Source of the DNA: Nakamurella deserti
GTDB lineage: Bacteria > Actinomycetota > Actinomycetes > Mycobacteriales > Nakamurellaceae
Length of the DNA: 64,000 nucleotides
Direction: 5' to 3'
Assembly (NCBI RefSeq): GCF_003260015.1
Contig: NZ_QCXS01000002.1
Coordinates: 2,170,001-2,234,000 of the forward strand
The notes beneath the pieces were generated by a model, which was given only the letters and a program-made list of their open reading frames with translations, made no database searches and was not told where the DNA came from. The translations under genes and the position numbers were made by a program. The number at the start of each line of letters is the position of its first letter. The first letter of the stretch is position 1. Positions 1-8,748 of this stretch are shown here, one piece after another.

Positions 1-1011
1 CGCGGCCAGCACGTCCGCGGGGTCCGCGGTCCGGGCGTCGAACACGTACGCCGGCAGTCCGAGATCGCCGTACGCGGCGAAACCCTTGCGTTCGTAGCTC
101 AGGTGCACCGCGGGGACGCCGAGCAGGATCGACTCGAGGGCACCGTGCAGCCGCACCGAGGTGCACACGCCGATCCCGGCGTCGCGGACCGCGTCCAGCA
201 GCGACAGCTCGGCCGCCACTCCGAGCCGCCGGTAGAACAGGACGTCGTTGTTGCCGCCCCGGGCGGACTGCACGATCGGCACCCAGTCCGACGCGGCCAG
301 CAACGCCCGGGCGTTGTCCTCGTACTCACCGGCGTCGGGCAGTGCGCGCAGGATCAGGCCGCGACGGACGGGGGTGCGAGTGCCGGCCCCGTCGGCGCCG
401 CGGCCCGTCGCGCCGCCGGTGGCGCCGATCGCCAGCACCGCCGAGTCGCCCACGCGGTGCGTGTTGGTGAGCCCGGCGAACTCCCGGACCGACTTGTCGT
501 CGCGCAGGAACACCGCGCCGGCCCGGGCCAGCCAGCGCGAGACCAGGGTGTGCGCCACTCCGGTGAACGGCCCGATGCTCTGCGGCAGCAGCACCCACCC
601 GGTGCGCTTCGCCAGCCGGCTGGCGTGCGCCAGCTGGGAGCCGTGCACCAGCAGGCACTTGACCAGCTCCGAGGCGAACCCGCCGCGGAGGTAGGCCCCA
701 CCGACGGACACCAGCACGTCGGCGTCCCGCGTGGCCGCCCGGAATCTCCGCGAGAAGCCCAGCCGCCCACCGGTGATCAGCGCGATCGCCCCGCGGATCG
801 CCACCAGCGCACCGTGGGCCGACCCGAAGGGGCTGAGAACGGTGACGGGTGAACCGAAGTCGGTGTCGTCGAACGACGCCGGGTCGTGCGCGGCGACGGT
901 GAAGGTGGTGTCCGCGCCGTAGGCGTCGCGGCCCATCGCGACGGCGAGTTCGGCGAGCAGTCCGTCGCCACGGTTGCGGGCGCTGTAGACGTTGAGGATG
1001 ACGACGCGCAT
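1..1011 (-). CDS. Polysaccharide pyruvyl transferase family protein (3' end outside window)
   Basis: The frame opens with ATG at 1011 and stays open for 337 codons to the window edge, so the C-terminus is missing. The translation begins MRVVILNVYSARNRGDGLLA. It carries the marks of the WcaK/CsaB-like polysaccharide pyruvyl transferase family: an N-terminal NRGDGLL loop, SVGGAYLRG, QSIGPF, RDDKSVREF and, near the edge, RLHGALESILLGVPAVHLSY. Such enzymes add ketal-linked pyruvate from phosphoenolpyruvate to sugars of surface polymers. It is the last visible gene of the exopolysaccharide operon, 46 bases after the preceding glycosyltransferase. Family assignment is firm; the acceptor sugar cannot be told. 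Confidence 0.82.
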   Translation of the reverse strand, partial: MRVVILNVYSARNRGDGLLAELAVAMGRDAYGADTTFTVAAHDPASFDDTDFGSPVTVLSPFGSAHGALVAIRGAIALITGGRLGFSRRFRAATRDADVLVSVGGAYLRGGFASELVKCLLVHGSQLAHASRLAKRTGWVLLPQSIGPFTGVAHTLVSRWLARAGAVFLRDDKSVREFAGLTNTHRVGDSAVLAIGATGGATGRGADGAGTRTPVRRGLILRALPDAGEYEDNARALLAASDWVPIVQSARGGNNDVLFYRRLGVAAELSLLDAVRDAGIGVCTSVRLHGALESILLGVPAVHLSYERKGFAAYGDLGLPAYVFDARTADPADVLAA

Positions 1012-1057
1012 GCGGGGGCCTCTCACTGCGGGGTGCCGGTCGGACGCTGGAGGTCGG

Positions 1058-2113
1058 TCACCGCGGTGACCCGGTGCGCAGGAACGTGGTGAGCACGTCC
1101 TCGCCGTGTTCGACCGCCTGCACGGCGCGGACCGCCTCGGTGTGCAGCCGTTCACGCTCGCCGTGGTCGCCGAGGGTGCGGACCGCGGCGGCCAGCTCGT
1201 CGCCGTCGTCGGCGAACAGCACCGGCCCCTGCGCGGCGAGGTCGACGAAGACGTCCAGCCGGGTCGCCACCACCGGCTTGCCGCGCTGCCAGGCCTCCCA
1301 GACCAGCATCGGGTTGAGCTCCTGACGGCTGGGCATCAGCACCGCGTCGCAGGCGTCGATCTCGTCGGTGAGATCACCGACGTGGCCGAGGAAGTCGACG
1401 CGGTGCCGGTCGGGCAGCGCGGTCATCGACGCCCGGAGGGCGGTTTCCTGCGAGCCCTGGCCGGCGATGCGGAGCTCGACCGGGGTGGTCACCGCGGCGA
1501 GCCAGTCGGGCAACCGGTCCATGCCTTTCTGGTCCTCCAGGCGGCCGGCGCACAGCAGGCGCCCACCAGGGCCGGGCGTCACCGGCAGGGCGACGCCGAC
1601 CCGCTTGAGCCGGTTGGGCACGTACCGCGTCCGGTCGGGGTGGGACAGCCCGAAGGTCCGCAGCTGGTCCACCGCCCGGTGCGACGGGCTGGTGACCAGC
1701 GACGCCTGCCGGGTCGCCCGTCGCAGCGCCATCTCCTCGAGCCGCCAGACCGGCCCGGACCGGTCGTCCACCGGCAGCATGTGGAAGCTCATCGCCAGCC
1801 GTTGCACGTCGGACAGTCCGGGCACCAGGCCGATGACGACGTTGCTGGCCCGCATCAGCGAGTACACCCGGTGCGAGTGCCGCAGGTGGGGGCGCAGCTT
1901 GACCGCGGCCCGCAGCACACTGACCGGGTTGCGTCGGTCGGCACCGAGTTCGACCACCTCGTCGAACTTGTCCAGGACCGCGCCGTGGTTGCGCGAGCCG
2001 CGGAAGACGATCACCAGCCGCTTGGACACCGAGGGGGTGGCGTCGATCAGCCGGGACAGTGCCTCCTGGGCGCCGCCGCCCTGCAGCCACGGCACCACGA
2101 CGGTCAGCTCCAT
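1058..2113 (-). CDS. Glycosyltransferase family 4 protein
   Basis: A 351-residue GT-B glycosyltransferase starting at ATG 2113 (MELTVVVPWLQGGGAQEALS). The N-terminal GGGAQ loop, the central segment GGRLLCAGRLEDQKGMDRLP that opens the C-terminal Rossmann domain, and LNPMLVWEAWQRGKPVVATR (the nucleotide-sugar binding region with its glutamate) are typical of retaining family 4 enzymes. It probably adds one sugar to the lipid-linked exopolysaccharide repeat on the cytoplasmic face of the membrane. The start lies 8 bases after the stop of the upstream GT2 gene, so the two are surely co-transcribed. The reading frame extends upstream but would overlap GT2 throughout, so that extension was rejected. 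Donor and acceptor are unknown. Confidence 0.85.
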   Translation of the reverse strand: MELTVVVPWLQGGGAQEALSRLIDATPSVSKRLVIVFRGSRNHGAVLDKFDEVVELGADRRNPVSVLRAAVKLRPHLRHSHRVYSLMRASNVVIGLVPGLSDVQRLAMSFHMLPVDDRSGPVWRLEEMALRRATRQASLVTSPSHRAVDQLRTFGLSHPDRTRYVPNRLKRVGVALPVTPGPGGRLLCAGRLEDQKGMDRLPDWLAAVTTPVELRIAGQGSQETALRASMTALPDRHRVDFLGHVGDLTDEIDACDAVLMPSRQELNPMLVWEAWQRGKPVVATRLDVFVDLAAQGPVLFADDGDELAAAVRTLGDHGERERLHTEAVRAVQAVEHGEDVLTTFLRTGSPR

Positions 2114-2121
2114 CGGGGGCG

Positions 2122-3024
2122 TCACGGGACGAACGGGGGGACGGAGCGGCGGACACCCCAGCGGCGGATCTCCGACAACCGGGCGAGCCGGGCGGAGCGG
2201 CTGGCCGACGACGACCGGCCCGCGCTCTGCGCGAGTCCGGCGACGGCCACGGCCACGGCTTCGGCGCGGGCCAGCAGGGCGACCGGGTGCGAGTGGTGCA
2301 GCGACACCAGCCGCAGCGCGGCGTCCTGGCGGGCCCGCTCGACCAGCGAGCCGAAGCTCGACGCCGAGCTGCCGCCGACGTGGTCGACCGGCGCGGCGGG
2401 CACCGCGAGCAGCGAGAACCCGGCCCCCACCGCCCGTAGTGACAGGTCCGCGTCCTCGCCGTAGAGGAAGAACTGCTCGTTGAACGGCCCCAGTTCGACC
2501 AGGTCGTCCCGGCGGCCGAAGAGGGCGCCGCCGGAGACCTTGCGCACCGGGAAGGCGGTGCCACCGGCGCGTGACCGTTCGAGCTCCCGGCGGCTGCGGG
2601 ACCGCCGCCAGAGCCGGCCACTGGAGAACATCCACAGGGTCAGCGCATCGACCTGCACTCCCCCGTCGTTGAGCAGGAACGCGACGAGCAGGCTCCGGGT
2701 GGACTGCGCCCGCAACGTCTCGGCCAGGGTGGCCAGTGCGGTGGGCGACAGCGCGGCGTCCGGGTTCAGGCACAGCACCAGGTCCCCCGCCGCCGCGGCC
2801 ACCGCCCGGTTCATCGCCTTGGCGAAGCCCAGGTTGGTGGGCAGCCGGACCAGGGTGAGTGGCACCGTCGTCACCGGCAGCACCGGTTCGGTCCGGCTGC
2901 CGTTGTCCACGATCACCATCTCGACCGCCTCCCCGGAGGGGAGCCGGCTGGCGGCCACCGACTCCACACAGGCGGCGACGAGTTCGGGTTCGGTGTTGAA
3001 CAGCACGACGCAGATCGAGATCAT
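2122..3024 (-). CDS. Glycosyltransferase family 2 protein
   Basis: A 300-residue inverting GT-A glycosyltransferase starting at ATG 3024, preceded by a GAGGAG ribosome binding site. Family marks are the opening strand ISICVVLFNTEPELVAACVE, VIVDNGSRTE, LPTNLGFAKAMNRAV and the acidic nucleotide-sugar/metal motif in LCLNPDAAL. The middle part, with GGALFGRRDDLVELGPFNEQ and YGEDADLSLR, resembles rhamnosyltransferases of the WcaA/RfbF type, but the sugar is a guess. Its ATG overlaps the stop of the Wzy-like gene by four bases (ATGA), which implies translational coupling inside the exopolysaccharide operon. Confidence 0.86.
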   Translation of the reverse strand: MISICVVLFNTEPELVAACVESVAASRLPSGEAVEMVIVDNGSRTEPVLPVTTVPLTLVRLPTNLGFAKAMNRAVAAAAGDLVLCLNPDAALSPTALATLAETLRAQSTRSLLVAFLLNDGGVQVDALTLWMFSSGRLWRRSRSRRELERSRAGGTAFPVRKVSGGALFGRRDDLVELGPFNEQFFLYGEDADLSLRAVGAGFSLLAVPAAPVDHVGGSSASSFGSLVERARQDAALRLVSLHHSHPVALLARAEAVAVAVAGLAQSAGRSSSASRSARLARLSEIRRWGVRRSVPPFVP

Positions 3025-4349
3025 GACTCTCCTCGGGGAGCAGGCGGGTCGGAGGCGACCGGGACACCGGTACGGGCGGATGTCCCGCCGTGCCGTGCCG
3101 GGTTCCGGGCGTACAGCAAGAAGCCGAGCAGGAACGCCGCCGACGAGACGTACAGGGCGTCGTAGAACAGGCACATCGCCATCACCGACAGCACCCCGAC
3201 GGCACCGGCCCGCGCCGGGACGTCCCCGACGGTGCCGAGCACCCACAGCGCCCGCGCCACCGGAAGCGCCAGCAGCAGCGCTCCGATCACGCCGAAGTCC
3301 CAGTAGGCGGTGAGGAACTGGTTGTCGACGACGGAGACGCCGTTGACCCCCGCCCCCATCCGGAGGCTCTCGCTCAACGAGCCCTGACCGGACCCGAAGG
3401 CGGTGCAGAAGGTGCCGCAGGGGCGCAGGTCGGACAGGTCGGAGATGATGGTGACGGCCTTGCTGCGCACCTCATAGGAGTCCGACCCGGACAGCCCGGT
3501 GAAGTCGAACAGCCGGGTGGTGCCGAGCAGGTCGCGCCCCCACAGCAGAAAGGCCACGAGCAGGGCGACCCCGACCCCGGTGGAGGCGCCGAGGAAGCGG
3601 CGCAGCTCGCCGCGGCGGCTGCGGTGGGTGCGCTCCACCCAGATCAGCAGCCACAGCACGGCGACCAGGATCAGCCCGGAGCGCGTCCCGGTGGCGTACA
3701 GCGCGCACAGGGCCATCGCCACCAGCGACGCCGTCAGCCACCGCCGGGCCGCACGGCCGGCCGGCTTCGCGGCGATACCCACGTAGACCAGCAGCGTGAC
3801 GGTGAGCAGCGCCGCGGGCAGCGGCTGGCCGATGATGCCCTGGGCGCGGAACCGGTCGTCGAGCACGGACGGGAAGTAGGTGGCGCCGAACAGCGACATG
3901 AAGACGTGGTCGTGCGCGAGCAGGTCGACCGTCAGCGCCGCCGTCGACGCGGCCGCCATCAGGTAGGCCGCCACCACACCCGACCGGCAGAGCCAGCGCA
4001 GCGAGTAGCCGGCGACGATCTGCAGCAGCATCGTGGTGGTGGGGTTCAGCGACCGGTCCTGCAGCCAGGCCACCAGCAGCAGGAAGCCGAACGCCACCGT
4101 GAGCAGCGGCAGCAGCCGGTCGCCGCGGTACATCATCACCAGTCCGGTGAGTGCGGCGACCCCGAGCACCAGCGTGTAGAACTGCAGCGTCACGCCGGTG
4201 AGCACGGCGAAGTTCAGCGGCAGGAACCACAGCGTGACCAGCAGTCCGGCGACGGTGTGGCGGAGCAGCGAGGCCCCGGGCATCCGGGCGGGCGCCGGAT
4301 CGGTGACGGCCCGGACGTCGGTGACGGGCGGCGTGGCGAGGGCGGTCAC
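3021..4349 (-). CDS. O-antigen ligase/polymerase-like (Wzy-type) membrane protein
   Basis: A 442-residue polytopic membrane protein with about 11-12 hydrophobic segments and one long extracytoplasmic loop in its second half (around the GLSGSDSYEVRSKAV and FCTAFGSGQGSL segments). That layout, and the ATGTRSGLILVAVLWLLIW stretch, match the Wzy_C/O-antigen ligase superfamily. In a Wzx/Wzy pathway such a protein polymerises flipped repeat units on the outer face of the membrane. The GTG start at 4349 was chosen because it forms a GTGA overlap with the stop of the upstream flippase, as at neighbouring junctions. Members have low sequence identity, so polymerase and ligase cannot be separated. Confidence 0.8.
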   Translation of the reverse strand: MTALATPPVTDVRAVTDPAPARMPGASLLRHTVAGLLVTLWFLPLNFAVLTGVTLQFYTLVLGVAALTGLVMMYRGDRLLPLLTVAFGFLLLVAWLQDRSLNPTTTMLLQIVAGYSLRWLCRSGVVAAYLMAAASTAALTVDLLAHDHVFMSLFGATYFPSVLDDRFRAQGIIGQPLPAALLTVTLLVYVGIAAKPAGRAARRWLTASLVAMALCALYATGTRSGLILVAVLWLLIWVERTHRSRRGELRRFLGASTGVGVALLVAFLLWGRDLLGTTRLFDFTGLSGSDSYEVRSKAVTIISDLSDLRPCGTFCTAFGSGQGSLSESLRMGAGVNGVSVVDNQFLTAYWDFGVIGALLLALPVARALWVLGTVGDVPARAGAVGVLSVMAMCLFYDALYVSSAAFLLGFLLYARNPARHGGTSARTGVPVASDPPAPRGES

Positions 4350-5626
4350 GGCGCGGCCGCGGCCCACACCCGGGGCGCCCGCACCAGCAGGAACCACAGC
4401 GAGGTGAGCCCGAGCGCGACACCCGCCCCGTAGATCATCACCGCCGTGCTGCCGGTGACAACGCCGATTCCCCAGCAGATCCCGGTGGCGACCAGACACG
4501 GCACCAGGTACCGCAGCTCCTCCTGTGGGCGGCCGATGCCGGTGGCCATCAGGGTGGACGGGGCGGTCGCGGCGTTGACCCCGAACCAGACGAGCATCGC
4601 GGCGAACATCCACCACGAGCCGACCACCAGCGACGAGTGGGCGGACAGCAGACTGAGCACGACCATCAGCACGACCGACCCGAGGCTGGACACCAGCACC
4701 GCGGCGACGGTGATGCGGGTGGCCTTGCGGGCCAGGTCGGACAGGCCGTGCTGCCGGGCGGCGCGACGGGCGCCGTCGGCGACCAGGACCAACGCCAGGT
4801 TGATGGCGACCACCCGCGGGATCGAGGCGAGCCGGACCGCGGTGTCGTAGTCGGCGAGCAGGTCGGGGCTCGCCACGATGCCGAGCACCCAGCGGTCGGC
4901 CTGGGTCAGCGCCAGACCGACCATCGTCACCATCGTGCGGCTGGTGGCGAAGGTCCGGAATTCACCGGCGGGCAGGTCGGCCCCGCCCGTGGGGTGTCGC
5001 CGCAACACCAGCAGCGCCGCGACGAGCGCGATGCCCGACGACACCGCGGTGGCGATGACGAGGCTGGTCACGCCCACCCCGCGGGCCAGCAGCAACCAGG
5101 TCAGACCCAGCTGGAGCAGGGCCTGGGCGAGGACGATCAGCCCGCGCTGCAGCTTGCTGCCGTAGGCGAGCAGGGCGCTGGTGACCACGACCAGGACGGC
5201 CCGTACGGCGCTGGCCGCGCCGGCGCTGACGAACAGCAGCACCCCCGCCCCGGCCACGGAGACGTCGGAACGGATCGGGTAGACCGTCCACGCCAACGCG
5301 CCGAGCACACCGATGACCAGCGATCCGAGGACCGACGCGAGGGTGCCGCGGACCACCGCCTTCGCGCCGGAGCCACCGATGGCGATCGCCCGCATGACGT
5401 AGGCCGGCGCCCCGAAGTCCAGCACGATGGACATGGTCACGACGGTCGAGGCCAGCGCCCAGACCGCGTAGGCGTCCGGGGTGAGGTAGAGGCGCCCGAT
5501 GAGCGGCACGGCGAGCGAGATACCGGCGGCCAGCACGGTGGGCAGCCCACCGGCGATCATCCCGCGGGCCAGCGAGGCCGTCCGGACCGGTGTGTCGGCG
5601 ACCGTCGCCACCGGGCCGCCGTTCAC
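4346..5626 (-). CDS. Wzx-type polysaccharide flippase (MATE/MOP superfamily)
   Basis: A 426-residue membrane protein with about 12 hydrophobic segments in the regular pattern of the polysaccharide transporter (RfbX/Wzx) branch of the MOP exporters. The first segment contains GLPTVLAAGISLAVPLIGRL, the usual lipid-carrier flippase start. It should move undecaprenyl-linked repeat units across the membrane for the Wzy-like protein encoded next. The GTG at 5626 overlaps the upstream glycosyltransferase stop (GTGA). Identification rests on topology, length and its place between glycosyltransferases and a polymerase. Confidence 0.8.
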   Translation of the reverse strand: MNGGPVATVADTPVRTASLARGMIAGGLPTVLAAGISLAVPLIGRLYLTPDAYAVWALASTVVTMSIVLDFGAPAYVMRAIAIGGSGAKAVVRGTLASVLGSLVIGVLGALAWTVYPIRSDVSVAGAGVLLFVSAGAASAVRAVLVVVTSALLAYGSKLQRGLIVLAQALLQLGLTWLLLARGVGVTSLVIATAVSSGIALVAALLVLRRHPTGGADLPAGEFRTFATSRTMVTMVGLALTQADRWVLGIVASPDLLADYDTAVRLASIPRVVAINLALVLVADGARRAARQHGLSDLARKATRITVAAVLVSSLGSVVLMVVLSLLSAHSSLVVGSWWMFAAMLVWFGVNAATAPSTLMATGIGRPQEELRYLVPCLVATGICWGIGVVTGSTAVMIYGAGVALGLTSLWFLLVRAPRVWAAAAP

Positions 5627-6681
5627 GGCGCGGTCCGGACGAGCGGGCGGGGCGCCACCGTGTCGTAGAGCCCGGTCAGGGCGGCCGCCATGGTGGTGGA
5701 GTTCATCCCGGCGAGCAGCAGCTCCCCGGCGGCCTGCAGCTCGGCGCGGTAGCCGGGGTCGGACACGGCCCGCAGGACGGCGTCGGCGCAGGCCGCCTCG
5801 GTGTCGAACAGGTGCAGCGGCGAGTCGGCCAGCGCGTCGATGCGCCGGGCGACGACCGGCCGGTCGAGTGCCGCGGCGTCCAGCACGGACAGCGGGAAGC
5901 CCTCGTAGTTGGCGCTGTGGAAGTAGACCGTCGCGGCGGACAACTCGTCGGCGAGCGCCGGTCCGCGCACCCATCCGGTGATCCGGACGCCCGCGGCGCT
6001 CAGCCCGGCGGACAGCGTCGGGTCCCCGTCACCGATCCACACGAACGACACGTCCGGGCGGCGGGCGGTGACGTCGCGGGCGACCCGGGCGAAGAACGCC
6101 GGGTCCTTCTGCGGCGAGATCCGGCCCACCATGGCGACCACCGGTGGACCCGCCGGTGCGACGGTGGCCGCTCGCTCGACGGACGGCCGGTTGGGCACCA
6201 GGACGGCGGGTACCCGTGCCCGTAGCGAACGGGCCAGCCGCTGCTCGTGCGGGGTGAGCACGACGAAGGCCGCGGTGCGCCGCGCCAGTACCGACTCGAC
6301 CGCCCGGAACCCGGCCCGGACGGCGGGCCGCCGGGTCTGACCGTCGAAGACGAACGCGTGCGGCTGGTAGACCACCGGCACCCCGAGGCCCGCCACCCTC
6401 GCGGTCATCCCCGCCCAGCTGGAGTGGGCGTGGACGACGTCGGGCCGCAGCTCCCGCACGGCCCGCCGGACCGTCCGCACCGCGTCGAGACCGTCGCCGA
6501 GCGGACGGATCTCGGTGAACACGGCGGCATCGTGGGCGTGCGGCTCGGGGGTCAGCAGCAGGTGGGCGTCGTCGGGGTCCACCGCGGCGAGCATGTCGAC
6601 CGCACGGGGCACGCCACCACCGCGGCACTGGGTGACGTGCAGGATCCGCCGCGCGGGGGCGTCGCTGGACTCGCCCATCAC
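5623..6681 (-). CDS. Glycosyltransferase family 4 protein
   Basis: A 352-residue (or 351) GT4 enzyme. The N-terminus ILHVTQCRGGGVPRAVDMLA is the acceptor-domain opening with a Gly-rich loop. VVAMVGRISPQKDPAFFARV starts the nucleotide-sugar domain, and YFHSANYEGFPLSVLDAAAL holds the conserved E-x7-E-like donor site. The start is ambiguous: GTG at 6681 gives a GTGA overlap with the kinase stop, while the ATG at 6678 in the same frame gives a TGATG overlap; both imply coupling to the upstream gene. Its early place in the operon may mean an early sugar of the repeat unit, but this is inference. Confidence 0.85.
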   Translation of the reverse strand: MMGESSDAPARRILHVTQCRGGGVPRAVDMLAAVDPDDAHLLLTPEPHAHDAAVFTEIRPLGDGLDAVRTVRRAVRELRPDVVHAHSSWAGMTARVAGLGVPVVYQPHAFVFDGQTRRPAVRAGFRAVESVLARRTAAFVVLTPHEQRLARSLRARVPAVLVPNRPSVERAATVAPAGPPVVAMVGRISPQKDPAFFARVARDVTARRPDVSFVWIGDGDPTLSAGLSAAGVRITGWVRGPALADELSAATVYFHSANYEGFPLSVLDAAALDRPVVARRIDALADSPLHLFDTEAACADAVLRAVSDPGYRAELQAAGELLLAGMNSTTMAAALTGLYDTVAPRPLVRTAP

Positions 6682-8183
6682 TCGGCCCGGATCAGCGACT
6701 GGTCGGTGGTGTCCGCGGCGTCGCGCACGGTGTCGTCGGCGTGCCGGGGGGCGCGCCGGCGGGGCGGTGTCCCGGTGGGGGCGCCGGCAGCGGCCGGGGC
6801 GGGCCGCGCGTCCGGGGCGACCGGATCGGGGGTGGTGGTCGAGTCGTAGTAGACGGCGCCGTAGCGGTAGCCGTCGACGCCCTTCGCGGGCACCCGGGTG
6901 ACCACACAGCCGACCAACCGGCCGCCGACCGTGGCGAGCGCCTTGACCGCCTGCGCGGCGGCGGGCGCCGGGGTCGAGCCGTGTCGCACCACCAGGATCA
7001 CCGCGTCGGCGACCGTGGCCAGTACCGCGGCGTCGGTGACCGCGAGCAACGGCGGCGAGTCGATCACCACGACGTCGAACCGCTCGCGGGCCTCTGCCAG
7101 CAGAGCGGCCATCCGCTCGCCGCCCAGCAACTCGGCGGGGTTGGGCGGTGTGGCTCCGCTGGCGAGCACGCTGAGGTTCTCCCGCGACGGCTGGACGGCC
7201 TCCATCAGCGGGATGTCGTGGGTGATCACCGTGGTGAGCCCGACCGAACCCTCCAGGCCCAGGTAGGACGCCACCCGGGGGCGGCGCAGGTCGGCTTCGA
7301 TGAGCAGCACCCGGCGGCCCGCCTCGGCGAGCACGACGGCGAGGTTGGTGGACGTGGACGACTTGCCCTCGTCGGGCAGGGCGGAGGTGACCACGACCGT
7401 GCGGGCGGGTTCGGCGGCGTCGATGAACTGGAGGTTGGTCCGCAGTTGGCGGTAGCCCTCGGCCCGCAACGACTGCATCTGGCCGGCGAGCAGCACCGGC
7501 GCGGACGCGGCCTCGTTGTCGGCGTAGATCGTGCCGATCACCGGCGCTCCGGTGAGCTGCTCGACCGCGGCGACGTCGCGCACGGCCTTGTCGGTGGCGT
7601 TGCGCAGCAGCGCCAGGCCGATGCCGGCCAGCAGGCCCAGGACGCCGCCGATGATCATGTTGCGCAGCGGCGCGGGCTCCACCGGCTGCGGGTTCAGCGT
7701 GGGGCCGTCGACGACCTCGAGACGCACGGCGGGTGCGCCGGTCTCACCGCCGGCCTCCATCTCGGCGACGAGCTCGACGAACTCGGTGGAGATGGCGGTC
7801 GCGATGTCCAGCGAGCGCTGCGGCGACGGGTCGAGGACCGTGGTGGTCAGCAGGACGGTGTTGAGGTCGCCCTTGGCCGTGATGTGCCGGGTCAGGTCCG
7901 CCGCCGTCGTGCCGTCGTCCAGGATCGCGGCCACCCGGGAGGTGGAGCGGTCGGTGGTGATCAGCTGGACGTAGGTGTTGACCCGCTTCTGCCCGAAGGT
8001 GTCACCGGTGGCGGAGCCGGCGATGGTGTCGGAGGGGGTGTTGACGAAGAACGTCACCGTGCTGGCGTACTGCGGCGTCGTCGCGAGCGCCAGCCCGGCA
8101 CCGGTGGCCAGACCGACGGTGGCGGCGACGAGCACGATCCACCAGTGGGCGCGCAGGACCCTGACGTAGGACCAGATGTCCAT
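6678..8183 (-). CDS. Wzz-domain/BY-kinase fusion (capsular exopolysaccharide family tyrosine kinase)
   Basis: A 501-residue polysaccharide co-polymerase and bacterial tyrosine kinase in one chain. Residues 1-195 form the Wzz-like part, with membrane segments near 13-36 and 175-194. The kinase part has Walker A (ALPDEGKSST, near 268-277), Walker A' (LLIEADLRRP, 293-302) and Walker B (VVIDSPP, 372-378). Tyrosines 439, 441, 445 and 446 form a short C-terminal autophosphorylation cluster, followed by a Pro/Ala/Arg-rich tail. Such kinases set chain length and control export through phosphorylation cycles. It is first in the exopolysaccharide operon, with a GAGGAG site before the ATG at 8183. No cognate phosphatase is visible in the window. 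Confidence 0.9.
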   Translation of the reverse strand: MDIWSYVRVLRAHWWIVLVAATVGLATGAGLALATTPQYASTVTFFVNTPSDTIAGSATGDTFGQKRVNTYVQLITTDRSTSRVAAILDDGTTAADLTRHITAKGDLNTVLLTTTVLDPSPQRSLDIATAISTEFVELVAEMEAGGETGAPAVRLEVVDGPTLNPQPVEPAPLRNMIIGGVLGLLAGIGLALLRNATDKAVRDVAAVEQLTGAPVIGTIYADNEAASAPVLLAGQMQSLRAEGYRQLRTNLQFIDAAEPARTVVVTSALPDEGKSSTSTNLAVVLAEAGRRVLLIEADLRRPRVASYLGLEGSVGLTTVITHDIPLMEAVQPSRENLSVLASGATPPNPAELLGGERMAALLAEARERFDVVVIDSPPLLAVTDAAVLATVADAVILVVRHGSTPAPAAAQAVKALATVGGRLVGCVVTRVPAKGVDGYRYGAVYYDSTTTPDPVAPDARPAPAAAGAPTGTPPRRRAPRHADDTVRDAADTTDQSLIRAE

Positions 8184-8748
8184 CAGTTGGTCTCCTCGGC
8201 CGGGTGCACCGTCGGACGGCAGGCGGCCGGCCGGGACGACAGGAGGACGGACCGGTCGAGCGCCTGGTCGGACGCCGGCACGGAACGGCGGGCGGCGGCG
8301 GGATCCGGCGCGGTCCGGGGGTGAGCGAACACAGGGATGACCCTCTCGGGGCGACGGAGCGAGCAGTGGCGTGCCTGCCAAAAATATCACCGTCTGCAAC
8401 CGGGTGGTGATCCTGAGTGAGAATTAGCAGGTCGAGTGATTCCCGACGATCCCCTCACAGCCCTCGACGACGCTTTCTCACCAACAGTGACCGTCCGATT
8501 CGACGCACTGGTCTCGCCGGGTGGCGCCGGGGCGTCCGCGCGCGCCGCGGTCACGGGCCCGCCGGCGGGGCGCCGCCGGTCCGCCGGACAGCTCGGCGTC
8601 CTGCGGCCACGAGGCGTGACCGCGACAACGAGGGTCCGCAACGGCGCGGGGGGCGCCGCTGCCCGTGATACGTCGTAAGGTCGGACGGACCGGCCGCGAT
8701 GGCCGGAGCGATGCCCATCGGCCTCGCCGGCGGGGCGGAAGCGGGAGC
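8184..8748 (-). other. Divergent intergenic region with untranslated leader of the exopolysaccharide operon
   Basis: No gene is supported in these 565 bases. The only AT-rich patch (AAAAATATCACC, about 8381-8392) lies roughly 200 bases before the kinase start, so the operon may have a long untranslated leader. An imperfect inverted repeat with arms ATCACC and GGTGAT spans about 8387-8412 and could be an operator. Short open frames here have no recognisable similarity and look like random GC-rich frames. Confidence 0.35.
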
